Assembly (NCBI GenBank): GCA_034401795.1
Contig: CM067372.1
Span: 21,814,795-21,878,794 of the forward strand
DNA length: 64,000 nucleotides
Reading direction: 5' to 3'
Origin: Chaetoderma sp. LZ-2023a
Taxonomy: Eukaryota; Mollusca; Caudofoveata; Chaetodermatida; Chaetodermatidae
The notes under the pieces were generated by a model, which saw nothing but the letters and a program-made list of their open reading frames with translations, was not told the DNA's origin and did not search any database. Shown here piece after piece: positions 37,150 to 49,028 of the stretch; the first letter of the stretch is position 1, and each line of letters opens with the position of its first letter. The position numbers and the translations under genes were made by a program.

Positions 37150-40100
37150 ATGCCTTCTCATCAGCTTCACTGAATCCATCCATGGCTGATTTGAGTGCTA
37201 CTTCTAACCTTGTCTTCAGCCTTCTCATCTGCTTCACTGAATCCATCCATGGCTGATTTGAGTGCTACTTCTAACCTTGTCTTCAGCGTTCTCATCTGCT
37301 TCACTGAATCCATCCATGGCTGATTTGAGTGCTACTTCTAACCTTGTCTTCAGCCTTCTCATCTGCTTCACTGAATCCATCCATGGCTGATTTGAGTGCT
37401 ACTTCTAACCTTGTCTTATGCCTTCTCATCTGCTTCACTGAATCCATCCATGGCTGATTTGAGTTCTACTTCTAATCTTGTCTTCAGCCTTCTCATTTGC
37501 TTCACTGAATCCATCCATGGCTGATTTGAGTGCTACTTCTATCCTTGTCTTCAGCCTTCTCATCTGCTTCACTGAATCCATCCATGGCTGATTTGAGTGC
37601 TACTTCTAACCTTGTCTTCAACCTTCTCATCTGCTTCACTGAATCCATCCATGGCTGATTTGAGTGCTACTTCTAACCTTGTCTTCAGCCTTCTCATTTG
37701 CTTCACTGAATCCATCCATGGCTGATTTGAGTGCTACTTCTAACCTTGTCTTCAGCCTTCTCATCTGCTTCACTGAATCCACCCATGGCTGATTTGAGTG
37801 CTACTTCTAACCTTGTCTTCAGCCTTCTCAACTGCTTCACTGAATCCACCCATGGCTGATTTGAGTGCTACTTCTAACCTTGTCTTCAGCCTTCTCATCT
37901 GCTTCACTGAATCCATCCATGGCTGATTTGAGTGCTACTTCTAACCTTGTCTTCAGCCTTCTCATTTGCTTCACTGAATCCATCCATGGCTGATTTGAGT
38001 GCTACTTCTAACCTTGTCTTCATCCTTCTCATCTGCTTCACTGAATCCATCCATGGCTGATTTGAGTGCTACTTCTAACCTTGTCTTCAGCCTTCTCATC
38101 TGCTTCACTGAATCCATCCATGACTGATTTGAGTGCTACGTCTAACCTTGTCTTCAGCCTTCTCATTTGCTTCACTGAATCCACCCATGGCTGATTTGAG
38201 TGCTACTTCTAATCTTGTCTTCAGTCTTCTCATCTGCTTCACTGAATCCACCCATGGCTGATTTGAGTGCTACTTCTAATCTTGTCTTCAGCCTTCTCAT
38301 CTGCTTCACTGAATCCATCCATGGCTTATTTGAGTGCTACTTCTAACCTTGTCTTCAGCCTTCTCATTTGCTTTACTGAATCCATCCATGGCTGATTTGA
38401 GTGCTACTTCTAACCTTGTCTTCAGCCTTCTCATCTGCTTCACTGAATCCACCCATGGCTGATTTGAGTGCTACTTCTAACCTTGTCTTCAGTCTTCTCA
38501 TCTGCTTCACTGAATCCATCCATGGCTGATTTGAGTGCTACTTCTAACCTTGTCTTATGCCTTCTCATCAGCTTCACTGAATCCATCCATGGCTGATTTG
38601 AGTGTTACTTCTAACCTTGTCTTCAGCCTTCTCATCTGCTTCACTGAATCCATCCATGGCTGATTTGAGTGCTACTTCTAACCTTGTCTTCAGCGTTCTC
38701 ATCTGCTTCACTGAATCCATTCATGGCTGATTTGAGTGCTACTTCTAACCTTGTCTTCAGCCTTCTCATCTGCTTCACTGAATCCATCCATGGCTGATTT
38801 GAGTGCTACTTCTAACCTTGTCTTATGCCTTCTCATCTGCTTCACTGAATCCATCCATGGCTGATTTGAGTTCTACTTCTAATCTTGTCTTCAGCCTTCT
38901 CATTTGCTTCACTGAATCCATCCATGGCTGATTTGAGTGCTACTTCTATCCTTGTCTTCAGCCTTCTCATCTGCTTCACTGAATCCATCCATGGCTGATT
39001 TGAGTGCTACTTCTAACCTTGTCTTCAACCTTCTCATCTGCTTCACTGAATCCATCCATGGCTGATTTGAGTGCTACTTCTAACCTTGTCTTCAGCCTTC
39101 TCATTTGCTTCACTGAATCCATCCATGGCTGATTTGAGTGCTACTTCTAACCTTGTCTTCAGCCTTCTCATCTGCTTCACTGAATCCACCCATGGCTGAT
39201 TTGAGTGCTACTTCTAACCTTGTCTTCAGCCTTCTCAACTGCTTCACTGAATCCACCCATGGCTGATTTGAGTGCTACTTCTAACCTTGTCTTCAGTCTT
39301 CTCATCTGCTTCACTGAATCCATCCATGGCTGATTTGAGTGCTACTTCTAACCTTGTCTTATGCCTTCTCATCAGCTTCACTGAATCCATCCATGGCTGA
39401 TTTGAGTGCTACTTCTAACCTTGTCTTCAGCCTTCTCATCTGCTTCACTGAATCCATCCATGGCTGATTTGAGTGCTACTTCTAACCTTGTCTTCAGCGT
39501 TCTCATCTGCTTCACTGAATCCATCCATGGCTGATTTGAGTGCTACTTCTAACCTTGTCTTCAGCCTTCTCATCTGCTTCACTGAATCCATCCATGGCTG
39601 ATTTGAGTGCTACTTCTAACCTTGTCTTATGCCTTCTCATCTGCTTCACTGAATCCATCCATGGCTGATTTGAGTTCTACTTCTAATCTTGTCTTCAGCC
39701 TTCTCATTTGCTTCACTGAATCCATCCATGGCTGATTTGAGTGCTACTTCTATCCTTGTCTTCAGCCTTCTCATCTGCTTCACTGAATCCATCCATGGCT
39801 GATTTGAGTGCTACTTCTAACCTTGTCTTCAACCTTCTCATCTGCTTCACTGAATCCATCCATGGCTGATTTGAGTGCTACTTCTAACCTTGTCTTCAGC
39901 CTTCTCATTTGCTTCACTGAATCCATCCATGGCTGATTTGAGTGCTACTTCTAACCTTGTCTTCAGCCTTCTCATCTGCTTCACTGAATCCACCCATGGC
40001 TGATTTGAGTGCTACTTCTAACCTTGTCTTCAGCCTTCTCAACTGCTTCACTGAATCCACCCATGGCTGATTTGAGTGCTACTTCTAACCTTGTCTTCAG

Positions 40101-41900
40101 CCTTCTCATCTGCTTCACTGAATCCATCCATGGCTGATTTGAGTGCTACTTCTAACCTTGTCTTCAGCCTTCTCATTTGCTTCACTGAATCCATCCATGG
40201 CTGATTTGAGTGCTACTTCTAACCTTGTCTTCATCCTTCTCATCTGCTTCACTGAATCCATCCATGGCTGATTTGAGTGCTACTTCTAACCTTGTCTTCA
40301 GCCTTCTCATCTGCTTCACTGAATCCATCCATGACTGATTTGAGTGCTACTTCTAACCTTGTCTTCAGCCTTCTCATTTGCTTCGCTGAATCCATCCATG
40401 GCTGATTTGAGTGCTACTTCTAACCTTGTCTTCAGCCTTCTCATCTGCTTCACTGAATCCACCCATGGCTGATTTGAGTGCTACTTCTAACCTTGTCTTC
40501 AGCCTTCTCATCTGCTTCACTGAATCCATCCATGGCTGATTTGAGTGCTACTTCTAACCTTGTCTTATGCCTTCTCATCTGCTTCACTGAATCCATCCAT
40601 GGCTGATTTGAGTGCTACTTCTAACCTTGTCTTCAGCCTTCTCATCTGCTTCACTGAATCCACCCATGGCTGATTTGAGTGCTACTTCTAACCTTGTCTT
40701 CAGCGTTCTCATCTGCTTCACTGAATCCATCCATGGCTGATTTGAGTGCTACTTCTAACCTTGTCTTCAGCCTTCTCATCTGCTTCACTGAATCCATCCA
40801 TGGCTGATTTGAGTGCTACTTCTAACCTTGTCTTATGCCTTCTCATCTGCTTCACTGAATCCATCCATGGCTGATTTGAGTTCTACTTCTAATCTTGTCT
40901 TCAGCCTTCTCATTTGCTTCACTGAATCCATCCATGGCTGATTTGAGTGCTACTTCTATCCTTGTCTTCAGCCTTCTCATCTGCTTCACTGAATCCATCC
41001 ATGGCTGATTTGAGTGCTACTTCTAACCTTGTCTTCAACCTTCTCATCTGCTTCACTGAATCCATCCATGGCTGATTTGAGTGCTACTTCTAATCTTGTC
41101 TTCAGCCTTCTCATCTGCTTCACTGAATCCACCCATGGCTGATTTGAGTGCTACTTCTAACCTTGTCTTCAGCCTTCTCATCTGCTTCACTGAATCCATC
41201 CATGGCTGATTTGAGTGCTACTTCTAACCTTGTCTTATGCCTTCTCATCTGCTTCACTGAATCCATCCATGGCTGATTTGAGTTCTACTTCTAATCTTGT
41301 CTTCAGCCTTCTCATTTGCTTCACTGAATCCATCCATGGCTGATTTGAGTGCTACTTCTATCCTTGTCTTCAGCCTTCTCATCTGCTTCACTGAATCCAT
41401 CCATGGCTGATTTGAGTGCTACTTCTAACCTTGTCTTCAACCTTCTCATCTGCTTCACTGAATCCATCCATGGCTGATTTGAGTGCTACTTCTAACCTTG
41501 TCTTCAGTCTTCTCATCTGCTTCACTGAATCCATCCATGGCTGATTTGAGTGCTACTTCTAACCTTGTCTTCAGCGTTCTCATCTGCTTCACTGAATCCA
41601 TCCATGGCTGATTTGAGTGCTACTTCTAACCTTGTCTTCAGCCTTCTCATCTGCTTCACTGAATCCATCCATGGCTGATTTGAGTGCTACTTCTAACCTT
41701 GTCTTATGCCTTCTCATCTGCTTCACTGAATCCATCCATGGCTGATTTGAGTTCTACTTCTAATCTTGTCTTCAGCCTTCTCATTTGCTTCACTGAATCC
41801 ATCCATGGCTGATTTGAGTGCTACTTCTATCCTTGTCTTCAGCCTTCTCATCTGCTTCACTGAATCCATCCATGGCTGATTTGAGTGCTACTTCTAACCT
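37150..41900. repeat. mixed 1,407 / 804 / 1,206 / 402-bp higher-order repeats
   Basis: CATCAGCTTC occurs at 37,159, 38,566 and 39,370 (spacings 1,407 = 21 units and 804 = 12 units). TCAACCTTCTC occurs near 37,621, 39,028, 39,832, 41,038 and 41,439 (spacings 1,407, 804, 1,206 and about 402 bp). All are whole unit numbers, so this block grew by successive duplications of different lengths. Confidence 0.8.
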
Positions 41901-44900
41901 TGTCTTCAGCCTTCTCATCTGCTTCACTGAATCCATCCATGGCTGTTTTGAGTGCTACTTCTAACCTTGTCTTCAGTCTTCTCATCTGCTTCACTGAATC
42001 CATCCATGGCTGATTTGAGTGCTACTTCTAACCTTGTCTTCAGCCTTCTCATTTGCTTCACTGAATCCACCCATGGCTGATTTGAGTGCTACTTCTAATC
42101 TTGTCCTCAGTCTTCTCATCTGCTTCACTGAATCCACCCATGGCTGATTTGAGTGCTACTTCTAATCTTGTCTTCAGCCTTCTCATCTTCTTCACTGAAT
42201 CCATCCATGGCTTATTTGAGTGCTACTTCTAACCTTGTCTTCAGCCTTCTCATCTGCTTCACTGAATCCACCCATGGCTGATTTGAGTGCTACTTCTAAC
42301 CTTGTCTTCAGCCTTCTCATCTGCTTCACTGAATCCATCCATGGCTTATTTGAGTGCTACTTCTAACCTTGTCTTCAGTCTTCTCATCTGCTTCACTGAA
42401 TCCACCCATGGCTGATTTGAGTGCTACTTCTAACCTTGTCTTATGCCTTCTCATCTGCTCCACTGAATCCACCCATGGCTGATTTGAGTGCTACTTCTAA
42501 CCTTGTCTTATGCCTTCTCATCTGCTTCACTGAATCCATCCATGGCTGATTTGAGTGCTACTTCTAACCTTGTCTTATGCCTTCTCATCTGTTTCACTGA
42601 ATCCATCCATGGCTGATTTGAGTGCTACTTCTAACCTTGTCTTCAGACTTCTCATCTGCTTCACTGAATCCATCCATGGCTTATTTGAGTGCTACTTCTA
42701 ACCTTGTCTTATGCCTTCTCATCTGCTTCACTGAATCCATCCATGGCTAATTTGAGTGCTACTTCTAACCTTGTCTTCAGCCTTCTCATCTGCTTCACTG
42801 AATCCACCCAGGGCTGATTTGAGTGCTACTTCTAACCTTGTCTTCAGCCTTCTCATCTGCTTCACTGAATCCATCCATGGCTGATTTGAGTGCTACTTCT
42901 AACCTTGTCTTCAGCCTTCTCATCTGCTTCACTGAATCCACCCATGGCTGATTTGAGTGCTACTTCTAACCTTGTCTTCAGCCTTCTCATCTGCTTCACT
43001 GAATCCATCCATGGCTGATTTGAGTGCTACTTCTAACCTTGTCTTATGCCTTCTCATCTGTTTCACTGAATCCATCCATGGATGATTTGAGTGCTACTTC
43101 TAACCTTGTCTTCAGCCTTCTCATATGCTTCACTGAATCCATCCATGGCTTATTTGAGTGCTACATCTAACCTTGTCTTATGCCTTCTCATCTGCTTCAC
43201 TGAATCCATCCATGGCTGATTTGAGTGCTACTTCTAACCTTGTCTTCAGCCTTCTCATCTGCTTCACTGAATCCACCCATGGCTGATTTGAGTGCTACTT
43301 CTAACCTTGTCTTCAGCCTTCTCATCTGCTTCACTGAATCCACCCATGGCTGATTTGAGTGCTAATTCTAACCTTGTCTTCAGCCTTCTCATCTGCTTCA
43401 CTGAATCCATCCATGGCTGATTTGAGTGCTACATCTAACCTTGTCTTCAGCCTTCTCATTTGCTTCACTGAATCCATCCATGGCTGATTTGAGTGCTACT
43501 TCTAACCTTGTCTTCAGCCTTCTCATCTGCTTCACTGAATCCACCCATGGCTGATTTGAGTGCTACTTCTAACCTTGTCTTCAGCCTTCTCATCTGCTTC
43601 ACTGAATCCATCCATGGCTTATTTGAGTGCTACTTCTAACCTTGTCTTCAGTCTTCTCATCTGCATCACTGAATCCACCCATGGCTGATTTGAGTGCTAC
43701 TTCTAACCTTGTCTTCAGCCTTCTCATCTGCTTCACTGAATCCATCCATGGCTTATTTGAGTGCTACTTCAAACCTTGTCTTCAGTCTTCTCATCTGCTT
43801 CACTGAATCCACCCATGGCTGATTTGAGTGCTACTTCTAACCTTGTCTTCAGCCTTCTCATCTGCTTCACTGAATCCATCCATGGCTGATGTGAGTGCTA
43901 CTTCTAACCTTGTCTTCAGCCTTCTCATCTGCTTCACTGAATCCATCCATGGCTGATGTGAGTGCTACTTCTAACCTTGTCTTCAGTCTTCTCATCTGCT
44001 TCACTGAATCCATCCATGGCTGATTTGAGTGCTACTTCTAACCTTGTCTTCAGTCTTCTCATCTGCTTCACTGAATACATCCATGGCTTATTTGAGTGCC
44101 ACTTCCAACCTTGTCTTATGCCTTCTCATCTGCTTCACTGAATCCATCCATGGCTTATTTGAGTGCCACTTCCAACCTTGTCTTATGCCTTCTCATCTGC
44201 TTCACTGAATCCATCCATGGCTGATTTGAGTGCTACTTCTAACCTTGTCTTATGCCTTCTCATCTGTTTCACTGAATCCATCCATGGCTTATTTGAGTAC
44301 TACTCCTAACCTTGTCTTATGCCTTCTCATCTGCTTCACTGAATCCATCCATGGCTGATTTGAGTGCTACTTCTAACCTTGTCTTCAGCCTTCTCATCTG
44401 CTTCACTGAATCCACCCATGGCTGATTTGAGTGCTACTTCTAACCTTGTCTTCAGCCTTCTCATCTGCTTCACTGAATCCATCCATGGCTGATTTGAGTG
44501 CTACTTCTATCCTTGTCTTCAGCCTTCTCATTTGCTTCACTGAATCCACCCATGGCTGATTTGAGTGCTACTTCTAACCTTGTCTTCAGCCTTCTTATCT
44601 GCTTCACTGAATCCACCCATGGCTGATTTGAGTGCTACTTCTAACCTTGTCTTCAGCCATCTCATTTGCTTCACTGAATCCACCCATGGCTGATTTGAGT
44701 GCTACTTCTAACCTTGTCTTCAACCTTCTCATCTGCTTCACTGAATCCATCCATGGCTGATTTGAGTGCTACTTCTGACCTTGTCTTATGCCTTCTCATC
44801 TGCTTCACTGAATCCATCCATGGCTGATTTGAGTGCTACTTCTAACCTTGTCTTCAGCCTTCTCATCTGCTTCACTGAATCCACCCATGGCTGATTTGAG

Positions 44901-46516
44901 TGCTACTTCTAACCTTGTCTTCAGCCTTCTCATTTGCTTCACTGAATCCACCCATGGCTGATTTGAGTGCTACTTCTAACCTTGTCTTCAGCCTTCTCAT
45001 CTGCTTCACTGAATCCATCCATGGCTTATTTGAGTGCTACTTCAAACCTTGTCTTCAGTCTTCTCATCTGCTTCACTGAATCCATCCATGGCTGATTTGA
45101 GTGCTACTCCTAACCTTGTCTTCAGCCTTCTCATTTGATTTACTGAATCCATCCATGGCTGATTTGAGTGCTACTTCTAACCTTGTCTTCAGCCTTCTCA
45201 TTTGCTTCACTGAATCCATCCATGGCTGATTTGAGTGCTACTTCTAACCTTGTCTTCAGCCTTCTCATTTGCTTCACTGAATCCATCCATGGCTGATTTG
45301 AGTGCTACTTCTAACCTTGTCTTCAGCCTTCTCATCTGCTTCACTGAATCCACCCATGGCCTATTTGAGTGCTACTTCTAACTTTGTCTTCCACTTTCTC
45401 ATTTGCTTCACTGAATCCATCCATGGCTGATTTGAGTGCTACTTCTAACCTTGTCTTCAGCCTTCTCATCTGCTTCACTGAATCCACCCATGGCTGATTT
45501 GAGTGCTACTTCTAACCTTGTCTTCAGCCTTCTCATTTGCTTCACTGAATCCATCCATGGCTGATTTGAGTACTACTTCTAACCTTGTCTTCAGCCTTCT
45601 CGTTTGCTTCACTGAATCCATCCATGGCTGATTTGAGTGCTACTTCTAACCTTGTCTTCAGCCTTCTCATTTGCTTCACTGAATCCATCCATGTCTGATT
45701 TGAGTGCTACTTCTAACCTTGTCTTCAGCCTTCTCATTTGCTTCACTGAATCCATCCATGGCTGATTTGAGTGCTACTTCTAACCTTGTCTTCAGCCTTC
45801 TCATTTGCTTCACTGAATCCATCCATGGCTGATTTGAGTGCTACTTCTAACCTTGTCTTCAGCCTTCTCATTTGCTTCACTGAATCCACCCATGGCTGAT
45901 TTGAGTGCTACTTCTAACCTTGTCTTCAGCCTTCTCATTTGCTTCACTGAATCCATCCATGGCTGATTTGAGTGCTACTTCTAACCTTGTCTTCAGCCTT
46001 CTCATTTGCTTCACTGAATCCATCCATGGCTGATTTGAGTGCTACTTCTAACCTTGTCTTCAGCCTTCTCATTTGCTTCACTGAATCCATCCATGGCTGA
46101 TTTGAGTGCTACTTCTAACCTTGTCTTCAGCCTTCTCATTTGCTTCACTGAATCCATCCATGGCTGATTTGAGTACTACTTCTAACCTTGTCTTCAGCCT
46201 TCTCATCTGCTTCACTGAATCCATCCATGGCTTATTTGAGTGCTACTTCTAACCTTGTCTTCAGCCTTCTCATCTGCTTCACTGAATCCACCCATGGCTG
46301 ATTTGAGTGCTACTTCTAACCTTGTCTTCAGCCTTCTCATCTGCTTCACTGAATCCATCCATGGCTGATTTGAGTGCTACTTCTAATCTTGTCTTATGCC
46401 TTCTCATCTGCTTCACTTAATCCATCCATGGCTGATTTGAGTGCTACTTCTAATCTTGTCTTATGCCTTCTCATCTGCCTCACTGAATCCATCCATGGCT
46501 GATTTGAGTGCTACTT

Positions 46517-46905
46517 CTAATCTGGTCTTATGCACCATTTTCTTTTTCTCTTTACTTTGCCTTTGTCGTCAACTGATTCTTTCTTCTTCTTTTGTTCTAC
46601 AGAACTTTCGTCAATTTGTCCTTCTGTGTCTAATGACTCTTTCTCATTTCTGCGAACATCTTCCTTCTCAAGAGGTGGGATGGCACTGACATCAACATTG
46701 ATAGATTGTCGGTTGCCTATTGACTCGTTATCATCATCATTTTCACTTTCATCATTTTCACTTCCATCAGCTACTTCTTTTAAAGCGTTCTTACTTACTA
46801 TCACCTTCAAGGGCGATACAGCGGGTCTACTCCCGAGAATGGAATCTAACACGTCAAAGAATTTGCAGGTTTTTCTACCCTTTCCACTCTTTTTCCTTTT
46901 TCTCA
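46517..46905 (-). pseudogene. upstream exon part of a Myb/SANT-like (MSANTD-type) family gene, cut off by the array
   Basis: The minus-strand open frame reads RKRKKSGKGRKTCKFFD, VLDSILGSRPAVSP, then a polar acidic linker (ENDESENDDDNE), a Lys/Glu-rich stretch and KRKRKWCIRPD before a TAG at 46,517-46,519. The GRKTC-(F/Y)-(D/E)-LD-ILG-RPA pattern is what follows the DNA-binding trihelix in animal Myb/SANT-like (Myb_DNA-bind_4) proteins, many of them derived from Harbinger-associated factors. The open frame extends to an ATG at 46,969, but TTTACATACAG (last base 46,906) is a plausible 3' splice site and the residues before it look non-coding, so I start the exon at 46,905. The DNA-binding domain exon itself was not found up to 49 kb. 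The stop lies at the first base of array-type sequence, and insertion of one base there would run into LEVALKSAM. It is either truncated by frameshift or rescued by splicing. Confidence 0.55.
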
Positions 46906-46969
46906 CTGTATGTAAATTCGCTATACGTCCAAACGACCAAATGTGCACACCATAGCCCAAAATACACAC

Positions 46970-47930
46970 CTGAAATGCATTTACTCACAGGTTGTAGCAA
47001 ATTAGCACCTCGTCCCGACCAGGTGTAAATGTGCATACAGGAGTAAAATCTGCACATGAGTAAATGCATCCATGCGGTCAAATTTACTCATTTTAGCAAA
47101 TTTACACATATGCAAAAAATACATATGTGTGCAAATGTCGCCGTACAAAACAAAGCGTTGTAATGGCACTTACAGTATTCTGATTGTGTAGCAATGCCAG
47201 TAGTGAGTTGAGCGTCACGACAAACACTTATTACTATTAACGTACAAGCGCCACGACATAGCGCTTGGCATGGCCGATGCTCGCTCTTTTCATAATGTTT
47301 GTTTTATGAATACATTTCAAAGCAGACCTTTAACGCGCTGCAAACTACGTGACTTAAGATCGGTTTGAAGGACTGGGCAGGGTTTGCAAAGTGAACGTCG
47401 ACATTTATTTAACTGTAAACTGTATAACGTTTCAAAGTGAACCCAGAGAATCGTTAGCTTCAATAAAATTAACACAATAAACGTACAATGCAAATTAATG
47501 TATAGAATCAGCTGATGGATTGTGACGTTATTCTATGACCGAATATTAATGAGAGAGCAAAATAACCTTTCTCAGATCTTAAGTAAATATGAGCTTGCAG
47601 CTGATAGCTAAATTGTGTTTAAGCAAGATGGACAGATTGAACACCATCCACAGAGTCCGCTATATAAATCAACCAATCGTCACTAGCGACTTATAAAACG
47701 GGCCTTAGTCATAAACGGCTTATTTCTGTAAGCGTTTATGCCGGTGTTCAGATGTGAAATATGAGCAGCCATTTTCTCTCTCATTTACATAATAAGCATC
47801 TGAATCGCTTATGTCCAGCAACTCGATTGGTTTTGTCTGATTAAATAATGCCCTCCAATACAGGCCCATTATCTCGCCAGCCCCATGCCTATCGACGCAC
47901 TATATCTATATACACGGTTGCTAGCGTGGT
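46970..47930. other. non-coding stretch upstream of the exon, probably intron
   Basis: No open frame resembling the missing Myb/SANT domain. Small structures only: an imperfect hairpin around ACACATATG/CATATGTGT at about 47,103-47,130, and a hairpin with arms CATAAACGGCTTA / TAAGCGTTTATG at 47,710-47,740. TATATAAA (47,661-47,668) and TTATAAAA (47,691-47,698) occur but no associated gene is visible. Confidence 0.45.
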
Positions 47931-47934
47931 GTAT

Positions 47935-48006
47935 GCTCGTCCGTGTGTGCGTGTGCGCGTACGTGCGTACGTGCGAGGGTGCGTGCGTACGTGCGTGCGT
48001 GTGTGC
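47935..48006. repeat. CGTG/CGTA-rich microsatellite
   Basis: Alternating purine-pyrimidine GTGCGTGTGCGCGTACGTGC-type sequence. It is prone to Z-DNA. The open frames across it are repeat artefacts. Confidence 0.85.
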
Positions 48007-48392
48007 CCGAGTACCATAATCCTAAATATATCACCCATAATATTTAAATGCGATAGTATGGAGAATGTGCCGCAATTAGAGATACACCTGCATACATTTA
48101 CTGGTGCGTGTGCGTCAGTGTCAGGCAGTAGCAACGTACACGCGTTGCAACAATTAACAGCAACGATAAAAATGAAAGTGGCGTTTAAAGTGTCATTGTC
48201 TTATATGTTATAAGCGCATCTCCAATGTAGCAGATTGTTTAAACAGAACATCGGATGAGCTGACATTTTACAATGCCCTGCTTTATACGACCGGTTAGGT
48301 GACTAACTATAGACCACCGCTATATATAGCGTCGTGGTACAAAGTCAAACACCTAATTCTATCAGTTATGATCTATGTACTATGCTATACAC

Positions 48393-48500
48393 ACAGTACA
48401 CACGCACGCACGCATACCCACACACGTACGCACGCACACACACACACGCGCGCACGCACGCGCGCGCGCGCACGCACGCACGCACGCACGCACGCACATA
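48393..48500. repeat. CACG/CA/CG microsatellite
   Basis: Runs of ACGC, CACA and CGCGCGCG ending in about seven ACGC units before ACATACATTC. The bases are alternating purine-pyrimidine throughout. The reading frames (ARTHARTH-type) are artefacts. Confidence 0.9.
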
Positions 48501-49028
48501 CATTCAGGATAAGGGCAATAGAAATAGATAAATACAATGCATAATTTAAAATCACCAAGAGAAAATACATTGATGTTTTAAACATATTCATATTTGTATA
48601 AGATGCTGTCTCAATCTTAAGGGACATAAGATGTTAACTTTTTCCTTCCTTTCGCCAGACACTCATGGACCAGTACTATCTTGTTTTCTCAAGTTTCCAG
48701 GAAAGTGTCTGCCACATTTAATCTCTCCCGTATTTTTCAAATTCACTGCACTAGCGGATACAGCATTTCTGTTGAAATATGTTGCTATAAACAAATGTAG
48801 TCACACCCTCGTATGATAGACTAGCCACCAAACTATCTTTCACTTTGTCTTGAGTGTCGATGTGGCTTTATGTTGGTGCCATTATTGCGACCGGTTGACT
48901 ATGCAAAACGTTAGCACTATTTGTTTATTATCAGCATGCTAATATGAAGGTAAAATGCCACGTTAATTATCAACACCTACTCAAGATTCAGATATATTTG
49001 GAAAGTCGCTGGACGTTACATCCGTATT
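48501..49028. other. unannotated stretch
   Basis: No repeat or recognisable coding sequence. A 61-codon open frame (48,631-48,816, plus) has no features that support it as a gene. Confidence 0.5.

Larger units (their letters stand above)
2506..46528 (-). repeat. giant 67-bp minisatellite array derived from a coding exon (about 650 copies)
   Basis: A 67-bp unit repeats almost without interruption over about 44 kb; for example CTCATCTGCT starts at 4,801 and again at 4,868. Nearly every unit holds CCATGG. Common variants are CCACCC versus CCATCC before ATGG, CAGCCTT versus CAGTCTT, TTTGCTT versus TCTGCTT, GGCTTATTT versus GGCTGATTT, and TTATGCC in place of TTCAGCC. On the minus strand the unit reads TRLEVALKSAM then (D/G)GFSEADEKAEDK. 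The next unit is read in another frame (VRSSTQISHG) and then hits WIQ-stop, because 67 = 3n+1. The open frame in a perfect array is therefore limited to roughly 60 codons between stops. Irregular units: 68 bp near 3,210; a 33-bp unit at 6,488-6,520; net +4 bp near 9,490-9,525; +4 bp near 34,430. It is a single-locus exon-born minisatellite, not a dispersed satellite as far as this window shows. Confidence 0.97.

Noticed and set aside
2506..46528. CRISPR array
   Set aside because: Regular spacing, but the whole 67-bp unit repeats and there are no variable spacers; the context is eukaryotic.
46530..46955. 141-codon plus frame opposite the Myb/SANT-like exon
   Set aside because: Phe/Ser-rich shadow of the minus-strand Lys/Glu-rich exon, whose motifs make biological sense.
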